A stretch of DNA of 64,000 nucleotides from assembly GCF_022458985.1 (NCBI RefSeq), contig NC_061777.1, positions 12,799,668-12,863,667 on the forward strand, written 5' to 3'. The position numbers and the translations under genes are program-made. Source of the DNA: Mugil cephalus (taxonomy: Eukaryota; Chordata; Actinopteri; Mugiliformes; Mugilidae). Below, piece after piece: positions 22,451 through 34,700 of this stretch. The first letter of the stretch is position 1. Every line of letters begins with the position of its first letter. The notes under the pieces were generated by a model. It searched no databases. It saw only the letters and a list, made by a program, of their open reading frames with translations, and was not told the DNA's origin.

Positions 22451-23877
22451 ATCATTTTGCATTCAGTATTAAGCAATTCAAATAATACACAGCTTCAAAT
22501 ATTCATTTGTTTCTTTTTTTTAAATGTGTAACAGTAAAGTGACTGTAACATCTCCTGCCTTCATTTATCCCTTTACTAAAATATGTTGAATACATGTTAT
22601 GTGTATTTAAAGAGGATATTAACAAAAAAAAAAAGATTTTTCAATTTTTCCATGCCACCATTGCTTTCAGATGCTGCCATCAGACAAACGTCACAAGGTT
22701 CCACTGGCCTTGTAACCATTTTTAAACAATCTTTCATGCAGTCTGCAATAGCCACCAAGAACAAACAGAAATAGACACATGCTGCTGTTAACAGCTTCCT
22801 CCTTTTTGTCAAACACTGACTTTTTTTTTTGTCTGTTTTATAATGTTGTTCTTTTTTATGGCCGGTCAAAGATCTCTTTTGAAAGAATGAATTTCTATCA
22901 CCCGTACAGATAATAAAGTTTAGTCTAATCTAATCTCAGGTGTGGTAAAGCACACAAAAAATTCAGCTACGAAAATGAATACAAGTTAAAATTGTGCTAA
23001 ATAACTAAAAAGAATAACAAAACAGATTGAATATAATTATTCAACAAATAAATGAAGTCACTCTAAATGTAAATCAAACAACAATAACCAACAATAGTCT
23101 CAGAAATACAGCTTACAAATGATAAATCTATACAGTACTTGCCAAGTACTTAAGAATTTATGTTTGTCATCCGGTTGATAAGTTATGTGTGTTGGTAAGG
23201 TTGTTCAAACTGTGAGATAAATTAAAGGACTTATCTTATTACTTATCTTAACCTAAAATTTTAACTCGCAGTTATTTTTGTGAGATGTGTAATAATGTGT
23301 CTCAGAAGGTGGAGTTTAATAAATAATAATAAAAAAAGAAAACTGGGGTGGGGGCTACCCTCCATGCATTTTAATATACAAATATAAAGTTGAAATTTCA
23401 GTGTCTAATTCATTTCAGTTCAGTTTTATTTATATAGCGTCAATAACAATACACATTGTCTCAAGACGCTTTACAAAAACCAGGCTGCAACGTCTAGAGC
23501 AAGCCTGAGGGCGACAGTGGCAAGGAAAAACTCTCTTTTAACAGGAAGAAACCTTAAGCAGAACCCAGCTCATATCGAGGGACCCATCTGCCGAGTGCAG
23601 AAAGTGTTAACAGCTAATATGTAAGAAGAGTAAAAAAAAAAAGTCTGAAACAGGTAGAACTGGACTTGAAGACCATACTCATTAAAGCAGTTTCTTCTAT
23701 TCTACTTAGATGAGTGGTGACGTGTTTTCAAGAAACACACTATGATCTGGATGACTGAGAACGATCACAGGCATGTAATAAGACAGTTTTTATTTTATTG
23801 TTGAAAATAAATAAGAATGAATTGAAATAAGAATTGCCATTTTGCTGAAATAACAAGCAAATAAAAATGCTTCTTAC
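22229..23877 (-). other. gcnt1: Predicted GCNT 5' UTR intron, copy 2
   Basis: Counterpart of 5104-6750. Contains hAT-like end sequence and (TA)n (about 22,330-22,442), poly(A)/(T) runs and the dispersed repeat at about 23,405-23,620. No coding region. Confidence 0.4.
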
Positions 23878-24035
23878 CTGAGGTTTTACAGACAGACGAT
23901 CTGATGCAAGTCTCCTTTCTTAGTCTCTGTCTCTGTCTCTGTCCCTCCCAGCTGTCTGATAACTCAGACCTGGTGTTTGCACAATCATCTACTCGCTCAC
24001 TAACCGTTTCAGGTGCTAATGGGTGTAACTTTTTC
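23878..24035 (-). other. gcnt1: Candidate first exon of GCNT1-like gene, copy 2
   Basis: Same near-consensus donor on the minus strand as copy 1 (exon end 6751), with one extra six-base unit in the CTCTGT tract. A promoter would lie above about 24,040. No TATA box identified. Confidence 0.35.
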
Positions 24036-24473
24036 AAAGTGAAACATTAATTATGCACCTGTGGAAAATTGCAAAATTGTGTGTAGACATAAGAACTGAA
24101 CAAATTGCTAATGTTTCAACAAATTCTTTCCATATTCATACAAACTGTTGACATAATCTGCTAAAAAATTGTGCATAACTTGCGTGATAACCCCTACCTT
24201 TATACTTGGTGTGTGGCTGCTGTTGTGTCAGGTCAGCAGGTATTTTGAACTTTTTATTATTTTATTATTAATATTATTATTGTTCAAGATCCAAGATCAC
24301 TTTATTGATCCCTGCCGGGAAATTGTTTAGTCCAAGTCTCAAGCAAACAGAGAACATAATTGTGACCAGACATAGAAAAAATAGAATAAGATAAAAATAA
24401 ATAATAGTGTAGTGTAAGAATGAGGTGGTAATTACAAGAAAATATTCTGAAAATATACAGACATATACAGACA

Positions 24474-24493
24474 TGATATATATATATATATAT

Positions 24494-24548
<55 letters not shown>
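24474..24548. repeat. (TA)n(GATA)n microsatellite, copy 2 only
   Basis: About 20 bases of TA followed by about 13 GATA units. The whole block of roughly 190 bp around it is missing in copy 1 near 9,855. Confidence 0.9.
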
Positions 24549-25057
24549 TTAAAGTGTCTTAGTCCAAATCCAAAGTGTTTCAGTGTTTGTTAAATAAAGT
24601 TGTTGTTATTGTTGTCATTATTGTCCAAAAATATTGCTGGATAATAAAAATGAGATTACTACATTTGAAATTAATTTTTAATTTTGGTCTGAAAGGTCGG
24701 TGGTTTAGTGAACGATTGGCCTCATGCCGCCCTCTTGTGGTTTTCTTTATCAATGGCCGAAATAAGTTACAAACCGGACTGACCATTAAATCGGTGAGTT
24801 TTTCATGAATTAAAAACTGCCGAGCTCCCTGATGGGGACAAGATTATGGATTATCACAATTGTGATTTTTTTTTTTTTCCAGAGAAACAGACAAGAAAAA
24901 AAGACATGTTAAAAAGGAAGAACAACTACAACTACAATGTATGTTATGTATTATTATGTAGTGTAGTATAATATTCACGTTTTTGTACATGGCATGTGTA
25001 GAATATGGCCGACTCTTCGATTTTCAAAGTATCAAAATAATAATAATAAAATTAAAA

Positions 25058-25641
25058 AATAGCGTCATTCTCTTACATATACATAGAGTCGTGAATGTCT
25101 CATTGGTTAACCTGATATTTCTTGCATCACCTGAAGGCAACATGTGATTCCCATTATATTACGTAGTTCGTGACATCAGTCGGAGTGTTACGGACGCAGA
25201 TGTTTCAGGGTTCAACACACATGTAACATCATTCAGCATCCGGTCTTCATTTTTCATCATCATACTGAAAGTGGACCTGACCGTCGTCATATTGCCGGAG
25301 CTGCACACACGGCACCTCCAGATTAAAACGCTCCAGGAACTGTGCGCCTTTAAGGAAGCTAGGTGTAGTTAGCATTGCTAGCATAGCCGGTGAACTTTCA
25401 CCACCGCCGCTGACTGAGTGGGCGAAGACGCAACTTATCAAATTCGAGTGAGCAAACCGGAGCAGGCAGGTGGACCTAACGTCATAGCCTGGACGAACTT
25501 TGAACTCAACAAAGTCGAGATTCGAGCTTTCGGAAGACGACACATTAGCTGTGTGAGCAGTCAGTCCACTTCCTTGTGTCGTTCGAGGTCAATCTGTAGC
25601 GTTTGTCTGAAAGACAGCCAGCTGTTACCGGGACACTAGTC
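25058..25641 (+). promoter_or_regulatory. rfk: RFK promoter and 5' UTR region
   Basis: Roughly 580 bp upstream of the intact RFK start, more GC- and CpG-containing than its surroundings ('gttcgtgacatcagtcggag', 'gttacggacgcagatg', 'aaacgctccaggaac'). No TATA box is apparent, as expected for a housekeeping promoter; a CRE-like 'gtgacatca' is present. Its deletion from copy 1 supports that this block belongs to RFK expression. The transcription start is not determinable by eye. Confidence 0.45.
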
Positions 25642-28171
25642 ATGAAGAGTCTTCCCTACTTCTGCCGCGGAGAGGTCATTCGAGGATTTGGAAGAGGAAG
25701 CAAAGAACTCGGTATTCCCACAGGTACGGGTGTCATTAACTTTTCTAAACGTATCAGTAGGTTCCCCTATAAGATAAGATAGTACTTTATTGATCCCCAT
25801 TGGGGATATAAACCAGTGTATGTAAATACCAGCAATGCCTGTTATATTAACCCATTAGATTGCATTGTAACATATAAAGATATCCTTTACACGACCTTCG
25901 ACTTTTCTCAGATGATGTTTTAAAATATTTGATTGCACCGTCCATACCAAATGTCCCTTTACCGCCTGGTATTGAACAGCACCGATAACGACACTTTTTT
26001 ACGCAACGAGCGCTCCGTTTACGGACTGCCGTAAATGGAGTTATTATGTCACCATGGCTGCTTCTAGAACTATGTAGTAACGTCGTATCAAAATTAATGT
26101 GAACGATAAAAATATGTATATATCAAAAGTTTACTCTTTGTTTTCTCAATTTATTCTCCTTTTTACACGGTCACTTATCTGTTTATTAATTCTTAGGTGG
26201 AACTGTGAGACTTTTTAAAAAACAGTGCTGTCTTTTCAAAGCTGGCTTACTTATTATTTTTTTTAAATTATTATTTTATTCTGGCTTTAAAATTGTACTG
26301 GGGCATTGTGTGCATTAAAAAAAATCACAAAGGCACCGTGGAAGGGAACAATTCAAAACCATATGTTTAGTTTTCAAAACACACTTCTTAAAATTATTGC
26401 ATACCATACTTAGGTGTTAGTGTTGAGCATAAGCACATGCTGAACATGAGTTTATAAAACCTAAAGAACATACAAATAAATGTATGTTTTTTGTTTTTTA
26501 ATAATAAATGGAATCTATGAGCAGTGGAAAGGTGTTTCTAAAGTGATAGTCCTCTAGTTTTATAATGTCTTCCTATTTTGCAAGCCTCTATTTTCTTGGA
26601 TGGCAACCTGTCTTTTCCTTTTCCTGACATTTCCCTCTGATCTGATCTCCAGCCAACTTCCCAGACTCAGTGGTGGACAACCTTCCAGCAGATATCAGCA
26701 CGGGGATCTACTATGGCTGGGCCTGCGTTGGTAATGGTGATGTGTATAAAATGGTGATGAGCATTGGCTGGAACCCTTACTACAAAAACACCAAGAAATC
26801 CATGGTGAGTACAGGATAAGTGGCATTCACTGCTATCTGTGCGGTGTTCAGGTGAACCAACAAGTGGCTACGTTGCAGATCTACTCATAGGGCGGTCTTC
26901 AACATTTCAATCTATTGACGGTCACAAGGCCACTTCTCCCTCCACAGCAAATCTGATTTCCATGGCCTGTTGAACAGTAATTGCGCAGCTGACTTCTAAC
27001 ACTGCCGTGGGCCTGTGTGCCTCAATGAATGAACTGAAGTTATTTTTGTACTGTCGCTCTTCAGTCAAAGGGCCAGAAAGATATTGGAACAAATTAAATT
27101 GAACAGAGCTGATAATAGTTGTCACTCTTGTGATAAAAGAAAAAAAAAACGGCATTAATCTAATCAGAAGTGGTAGCAAAAATTCCAAGTGTTATTGTTT
27201 TCTTGTTTTATTTCGATACATTTTTTGGACCCAATGAAAACTGGTGGGCCTTAGACTGTAGTGAGTCTGGACAGTCCCACAACATATTTGCTGCATTAAA
27301 TTATTTTTGAGGTAATGTTTAAGACGCAGTGGCTCTCTTCAACAGTTGGTTAGTTTTTGCTCTTATTCCAAGTGAGACAATATTCCCACTAAGCTGTTTA
27401 TTTGGCTAATTAAAGTGACTTATGATAGACCACTAATCTTCCCGTTTACCTGCAGCAGGATTTATTTGGTGGTGATTTGCTGGTCTGTGCAAATACAACC
27501 TCCTTCTTTCATTTTTCCGTAGAAAGTACAGTAACTGTATTTGCATAGGTTTTGTACACAGCTACTCAGGACGTTAATGTGCATATAAGTACACGGCACA
27601 TATAACTCCTTAATTAAACGCATTTTAGATGCAGCAGTGGGCTGAATGCAGCCCATTCTAATGAAGTCTGGTCTGACGAAGCCGTGGATGTTGGCATTTG
27701 CTCACGTGATGAGTAAATGTAAATGTTTTTGTGGTTCTAGGAAACTCATGTGATTCACAAATTCAAAGAGGACTTTTATGGGGAGATTCTCAGCGTCGTC
27801 ATGGTGGGCTACATCCGTCCAGAGAGAACCTTCGACTCGCTTGGTAGGCCTTCCTCCCACGCAAAAAATTTTGGGCTGCAGTGTCCGTAGCCTGGTCTAA
27901 GAGACATGTCATGGGCGAAATGTTTTCGTCGGGTCTCCATATTTTACTTCCCTCTCTACTGCTCACTTCATGTCTGCGCGTCTGCGTCTCTGTCCCAACA
28001 GAAGCCCTCATCGCGGCCATCAACAGCGACATCGAGGAGGCCAAGGTGAAGCTGGAGCTCCCGGAGCATCTCAAACTGAGAGGCGACAACTTCTTCACTA
28101 GCACGGCCGGCTCCTCTTCAGTCTCGCCCACCACAGCGTCCGCGTCACACACCATTATGAACGGTCACTGA
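25642..28171 (+). CDS. rfk: Riboflavin kinase (flavokinase)
   Basis: Cytosolic enzyme phosphorylating riboflavin to FMN with ATP, the first step of flavin cofactor synthesis. Four exons, 25,642-25,723, 26,653-26,804, 27,741-27,843 and 28,002-28,171, join in phase to 168 residues (about 155-162 in mammals). The flavokinase signature 'GIPTANF' spans the exon 1/2 junction (residues 24-30). 'YYGWACVG', 'MVMSIGWNPYYKNTKKSMETHVIH' split over exons 2/3 (ETHVIH, 79-84, holds the conserved catalytic Glu) and 'FYGEILSVVMVGYIRPE' follow. The C-terminal helix leads to a serine/threonine-rich tail ending 'MNGH'. The ATG at 25,642 is the only good start, directly before 'KSLPYFCRGEVIRG'. Convergent with PCSK5. 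The only complete RFK in the window; 10,453-11,659 is its broken duplicate. Confidence 0.96.
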
Positions 28172-29855
28172 CAGCTGGCTGGGACAGCAGTTCTTTGCTC
28201 ATGCACTCACATAGACCAGGATGACAGTTTGTGTATACATAGAGGTTTGTGTAAACAATGCACAATTTCTTTTCTTATGTCTCCACGGCTGAGCACGGAC
28301 TGGATCCTAAATAACCCATCACTTTTATTATTTTTCTTTTACTTTGTCATTGTTTCTGTCTTATGCTTTTGTTGCAGACCACCAATCACTGAATAGATCA
28401 TGTTTATTTGTATATAATCGCACCAGATTGCCTCTTTGGGCTCTTGCTGGTCAGACTGTATATTTGATATCTTGAACAAGATAAAGGGAGTCCGGGATGA
28501 TGGTGACTACAAATACAAGTGGTTTTGTAATCTAGTACATAAAGAACATAAAGTCAACTCCATCCAGCTAAGGTGAATGAGATGTGGCATACCTAGTTCT
28601 TTTCTGTTGAGGTTTGTTTCTGCCTCAGATGGTTACAGAGGGAGTCTGGGCATTATCATCTGTAACGAAAACGCAGGTCACTCTTGGACGACATTATGCA
28701 ACTATGGGGCAACTTGCAAGGCATCGGTGTTGAAAGAACTCGTGAAATTCTGTCCCCCACCCAGTCAGTGTAACACTAGCCTCGATAATCACTGCCCCGT
28801 TCACTGCGTGAACTTCTTACATTGTAGAGATTTGATTTGGATTCATTATGCAGAAAAAAACAGATGAATACTGAAGTGTATTTAAAAGCCTACAAAATAG
28901 TCATTTATTTAATTAACGAAAGGATAACGAGTCCTTCACCATCTGGTCTTTTTCAGTCAGGAGAAAATTGTAGAAGAACACTAACACTAAATACAAAAGC
29001 AAGGCCTTATGCAGGATTGAGCATTTGCTCTGTGAGTTTGTTACAGATATTATAACACTGATATAAAAAGTTTTTACATTAGCAGGAAGTTTAAAAGTGT
29101 GTGGACACCAATTGCCGCCATCAAACTGTGAGAAGCAGAAGTCTGAACAGGAATAAACCTACTGTACGGCCTCGTTTCCATATATCTGTATTTCTTCTTT
29201 TCCTTTATCTTTCAAAATGTTAAAAAAAAAAAACTCTTAAAACTGTTGCCAGGACCCCGAAAGAGCGGCGTCTCTTTACAGTTTTATACGCCTCTCTGTA
29301 AAACTGTCACATAACTACAAATATCGACAATTATTTGTATCCCTGTAAAAATAGTTTTAAAGGAAGAAATGTGTAAGTCTACTTATGTGATTTTTTTTTT
29401 TTTTTTATTTTAAGTCAGAATTATATTTCATAGTTTATTTCATGTTTGTTTATTCTTGTGTTACTTTGATAGTCCTATAAGATATAGGTGCATTTCATGA
29501 CTGTTGTCATTTATCATGCAACAGTTGTTATGATCCCGTCACAAGAAGCACTTCTTGATGTTTTTCGCCAGCACCTTTGTTTCAATGTTCTATATTTTGT
29601 TTTGGGACTGAAGTTATTAAACGTGCTGCTTCGTCAAACCTCTCAAAGATTTTAAGAAGGAAGATTTCATTACGCCCCTTTTTGACCCGGCTGTGTTACT
29701 GCAGTAACGTTTTCCAGTCTCTTTTGTTGCAGTTTATTTATTCTAGTTTACACAGGGACCAGGGTTATTGCAGCTGAAGGTTCAACAACTCTTTTACGTT
29801 TTCATTCATGTGTTTTATATAATTTAATCGAATAAACAATCTGAGCAAAATGTAT
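28172..29855 (+). other. rfk: RFK 3' UTR
   Basis: Follows the TGA at 28,169-28,171. Two AATAAA signals, about 29,151 and 29,831-29,836; the second would give a 1.7-kb UTR. Short open frames in it (for example 28,577-28,867) match nothing I know and are treated as chance. Confidence 0.5.
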
Positions 29856-30164
29856 CTGGCTGTTTTGTTTTGTTTTTTTTGATAGGTTAAGTTACTAAAA
29901 ACATGAAAAGTAAGATTTACGTTTGAAAATCACAAAAAAAAATCTGAATGAATCATGAACTTGTCATCACTGATGCTGAATAATAATGATAATACTGATA
30001 GTTAAATAAATTCCACTAATCTCACAGATCAGGAAACAAATTAAATTAAATTTGCTTTACTTATTTATTTTTTAATTCTCTTACATAAGCTTAACTGTCT
30101 CTGTAAGTTACTAAACTCAAGCTGGTTAAAAACAGATCAAACTCCATTATAAAATAATCATTAA

Positions 30165-31317
30165 CAGCAGATTTTATTTCAACCAAGTGCCAGAAAACAA
30201 ATTATTCACACACTTTTCAGCGACAGTGAAGCAGACGTGTTGTGAGAACCAAATCAAAACATTAAGGCTGAGCAGTAGTAGACTTTTCTTCTTTTAAGTG
30301 CATGTTTGAGTAAAAATCCCTTGTGCGGCAGTATGCTCTGAACACAAGCATAGACGCACAACATCTCGCTGTAGTCTAAACACCAGCCTGAGAAGATCGA
30401 AACTGTGCCACTTCACAGTCGCAAATCAGACTGTGGGAACTCCTTCAGTGCAACAGAGACACAACACAGCAGTACACAACTCTGATTAATACATGCTTTC
30501 AACCGCATGGCAAACAAATATAAGAAGTGTACAGAGAATATCATTCTGTCCAGCCATAGAGTCCCACGTGATTTGATAATGAATGTGTAACTTCCAAACT
30601 ATGATGCATACCTGCAAACATGACTGTGTTAATATGGAAGATCTTATAATTAGACAATAGTTACTGTATCATTTGATGATGTAAAAAAAAATCAAGCTCT
30701 TCTTAAAATATAATTAGACCAATCTAAGGATAAAACTGTATAATTCATCAACTAACCAACATTCTTGATTTTCAGGCAGAAGATCAGTCGTTCACGTCCG
30801 ACTCAAACCTGACAACTGGCTAAATTAGCAAAGTGAATCAAGGTGACACCAGGGGTTTAATCAGACTGAATTTACAGATGTGGCCGAATATGTCACAAGT
30901 GTGAGAGCTGTGATACCCCTTTTTTTTTTACTTTTGTTTGACTTTTGCAGCCATTCACGCACAAAGGTGCAAATAATCCTATCAACGGTCCTGGGCAGCC
31001 AAAGCTTACTATAAGACACAAAGTCAAACACAAAACAGTGAGATTAATGCCGAAATGGCCAATCTTTCATGTGCACGTGTGGTTAGAGGACAGCTGCAAG
31101 AAAAAAAAAACAAAAAATAAAAAAAATCATGAGCCCATGACAACGAGGTTTCAGATACCAAGGACAAGATGTTTGTTATACCCACAATGTATCATGAATA
31201 TGAACACGTGACCCTGCTAACGTAATCTGGAGGGACTTTCCAAACAAAAGACACATCTCACAACATATTTAGACTGCAGTGACACACAGTGTATTTGTCC
31301 ACCGCGCGCGTTTGTTT
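30165..31317 (-). other. pcsk5: Predicted PCSK5 (long form) 3' UTR
   Basis: Lies after the stop at 31,318-31,320 on the minus strand. The AATAAA complement 'tttatt' at about 30,173 would end the transcript near 30,160, about 300 bp from the predicted RFK end. Poly(A)-rich on the plus strand near 31,100. No coding sequence recognised. Confidence 0.4.
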
Positions 31318-31733
31318 CTATTTGTACGAGAAGCTCTCGTCATCATACTCGAGCTCCATCTCCTCGTCGTCCACCAGCCCGTACTTGAACTTCCGATACA
31401 CGGTTCCATCTTGCGCCATGTACACGATGTCGTCGTCCTCCTCTTCGTTGTCTTGGGGATCCAGCATCCGGAGGCCGCACTCCTCGGCTGAGGCGGCGGT
31501 GGACTGCGTTGCCACGGACCCATTGGTGTCCAGTTTCTCGTAGCCTCCGGCTTTGCCCGTGAGGGCCGCGACGCCGGGCGAGTTCGACCGAACGTAGAGG
31601 AAGATGAAGACCAAACCTCCCACGCAGAGGATGAGCAGGACGCAAACAGTGGTAAGGACTTTGGCCGTGCTTCCTTGAGCCTCTGCATCGTCCCCTGACC
31701 TCACCACGAAGTTGACGCTCAGGACGCACTCCA
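31318..31733 (-). CDS. pcsk5: PCSK5 terminal exon: membrane anchor and cytoplasmic tail
   Basis: A single exon of 416 bases opened by 'cctttatctcag'. After a short lumenal part, '[20 protein letters not shown]' is the membrane segment, followed by 'LYVRS', a glycine/alanine stretch, '[10 protein letters not shown]' and an acidic tail with '[20 protein letters not shown]' and '[12 protein letters not shown]'. The tail carries the acidic clusters and Tyr motifs that route PC5B between the trans-Golgi network and the surface. The TAG is at 31,318-31,320. GC-rich relative to flanks. Confidence 0.96.
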
Positions 31734-34700
31734 CTGAGATAAAGGAAAGGGGGCAAGTGTTAAGTTCCAGCGAAATGCTGCGTTGTCTATGGAGCTAAAG
31801 GCCGGGAAAGTTTGAGGAAATTCCTTGTAATTTTGAGTCATTCTAAAACAGTGGTTCGGTGGGATTAGATAAATTATACAGAACAACCATTGCAAATGGC
31901 AGATGCCCAGAAATAAGACGTATGACTCACACGCACATAAATACAATTTTCCACAAACAAGTAAAAACACAGCATCTATTCACAAATCAAGGAGGGGAAT
32001 ATTCACTGACATCAGGGGGAGGATGGGTATGTTAGCATGCGTGCGTTTCGCCCCAAGTCTTGGGTTCCACGGTGTGTCATTGTTTACCATGTGACGACTT
32101 GCAGTCACAACACTCCCGGGGCATTGCTTCACCGTTGTGGAGGGTGTCGTTTCCACAGCACCTCAAGCAGCGACCATCCTCAGACAGGATACGGGCTGGG
32201 GGGCACACAGTGCACTCCCAGGTGCTGGGGCCTCGGCAGGCCAAGCAGGACGGGTGGCACGCTTTGCAGTTTACTTTGTGGCTCTCTGACCCCGAGTCCT
32301 GGAGCAAGAAAACAGTCACGTGTTTGAGCCCTCCTATAGCTTTTACATGTTGCAGATTTTTTGCATGATGCAAATGTGAAAGGTTAGTTGAATATAAACA
32401 AAAAAAAAAAGCCCTGTGTGTCACCTGTGGAGCAGCGTAGGTGCCTATGAGACACTGGGATTGACAGAGGCCGTGCATATACGTGTAGCCCTCGTAACAG
32501 GACAGACAGGAAAGACCGCTATCACCTGGAAGGAGAGACATATCACATTCATAATCACATCCGATCTGGAATTTCCAAGTGAAAAAGGTCGTACTTATTT
32601 TGTTTAATGTTTAGAATTGACATTAGTACTACCAAAAACTGAATGCCAAAACCGGCTTCCTGTACCACTGCAGGTCTTGCAGGTAGGGTGACATTTGTGA
32701 CAAATTGAGGACCGCTCGTCTTTGAAGTAGCCATCCGGACACTTCTGCAGGCACTGTCCCCAATGCGTCATGTAGACATAATCCGTCCTGCAGCTCAGAC
32801 AATTTAAGTTCCCACGGCCCGAACACCGGCTACAAGAGGGGTCGCAGTGATCGCAAACCATGGTGGTCTTGTTGCCAAAATGACTGGAGAAGAAGAGAGA
32901 AAGAGACCCGTTCAGACGGCGGCGTCGTTTCAGAAGAGAGCAGAGGGCGGAGGAGACGATATTCCGCTGCTGACCTCTCTGAGCACGTCTCGACGCAGCT
33001 GCCCCCCTGCTTGAAGAGTCCGGGCTTGCATTCCACGCAGTGTCCACTGTGGTGGCCACTGCAGGACTTACAGCTGAGGTGGCAGGGCACACACTCCCGC
33101 TTATCCGTGTCCTCGGGATAGTAACCCTCAGGACACTCCTGCACGCATGTGGTGTCTAACCAAACAGGGGACAACACACAATGGGAGAACTTTTCAAGGA
33201 GCGGATTCACATAATTTGCAACTCATCGACTCGAAGCTTCGAAGCGATGAGAGGCACTTGTATCTGGAACTCACTCAGTAGAAAGAGTGGCTCGTTGCAG
33301 CTGAGGCAGTTGTCCTTCCCTGGCCCCGAGCAGACGTGGCAGCGTTTGTGGCAGTGCTGGCACTCGCCATCGCCATCCAAGTATGAGTGCATGGGGCACT
33401 GGCTGTACCACACACAGTGCCCGTTGGTATCTAGACGCCAGCTCTCCTCGCAGCTGAGGCAGGATGCGGGCCCATGACCAGAGCAGGTCAGACACGAGGC
33501 GTCACAATCTGGAAAAATAAGAAGCCCGGCTTAGAAAATGAGGTTAAAGCAGATCCTGTGGTATTTCTGCAAGATCACGTTAAGTTTCCATTTTTTTTTC
33601 TCCCCGCCTTGGCATTCATTGTTAGTCGTGTCATGGAAAGTGCTGGTGGGACATTCCTCCAGACACTGTCCTTCGTAGCGAACAGCTCCGGAGTTGTGAC
33701 ACAGGATGCAGTCGTCGGTGCCTGGTCCGTCACATGTGGCACATTGAGCATGGCACTGCATGCACTCCTGCTGCTCCTTACTGGGGAAGTAGCCTTCAGG
33801 ACAATCATCCACACACTTGTCGGCGTGGAGGAAGTAGTATTCACTACACTCTGGGTGAGAGGAGGACAAATGACGTAAGGTTAGGCAGCACATCCTCGGA
33901 TTATTTCCTATTATTCTGTATTTCCTGGCTGTCCAGTTCCAACAGTGTGATTTATTAATTTAAGGATTTACATTACTGTCCCAAACAGAGTTTTCAAAAA
34001 TCATTCAGAGACTAGAACAAAAACTCTTCTGTTCTGTGTCTTAGGTTCCATCACTTCAGCTATGCTGGTTGTATATTTCCCCATCTCATTTTCTCCGTAA
34101 TGTCTTCTGGATTCATCTTTTATTCTTGTCATCTGTTTTTTTTTTTGTTTGTTTGTTTATTTTGTTTTGTTTTTCTGGTCCACACTTCCTTTCTCCCTGC
34201 AGCTATTGAATTTAGGCTTAATGGCTGAACAATTTGCAGTCCAGACAGCAGAAAGGGAGCACTCCGCATTTTCCTGTCCACCCCTCCTCATGCACCTTCT
34301 CCACCTCTATTTAGCTAATTCGACATCAAATTATCCACCGAGCACTCACTCTCACACAGGCCTTCCCGATTGCACTCCAGACAGTGAGTCGGACATTGAC
34401 GGCATTCTTTCTCGTGAACGTAGTAGGTCTGTGGGCAAAAGGTTCTGCAGGAGTGGTCCAGCAGCAAGAACTCGCTGTCACAGCTCAGGCAGCGCGTGGG
34501 ACTTTCTTCGCATGTTTCACACTCTGGAGCACACGGGTGGCAAACGCCATCTCGCGGAAACCCCCTGGGCGGGAGTCAGAGAGAGAGGAGGGAACAAGTG
34601 CGTTACGACGGCGCATGTTAACGTGTAAGTCAGGGATTGAGAAAAGACGGAGACGCACTTGTGACACTCCTTCACGCACACGCCTTCTTGAAGGTTAAGT

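Larger units (their letters stand above)
17117..27280 (+). repeat. Segmental duplication, copy 2 (partner 1-12,061)
   Basis: Direct tandem repeat of 1-12,061, near-identical by eye throughout. Large differences are the 2.6-kb transposon (only in copy 1), about 190 bp with the GATA microsatellite (only in copy 2), about 540 bp of RFK upstream sequence (only in copy 2) and the net 32-nt deletion at the RFK exon 2 donor (copy 1). In the 1,269-nt GCNT coding sequence I count 13 substitutions. Homology ends in an RFK intron. Order and truncations fit one head-to-tail duplication. A heterozygous haplotype wrongly assembled in tandem is the alternative. Confidence 0.9.

Noticed and set aside
31269-31756. 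Other open frames on both strands overlapping the PCSK5 last exon
   Set aside because: Shadows of the GC-rich coding exon 31,318-31,733. Only one frame carries the membrane segment and the conserved acidic tail.
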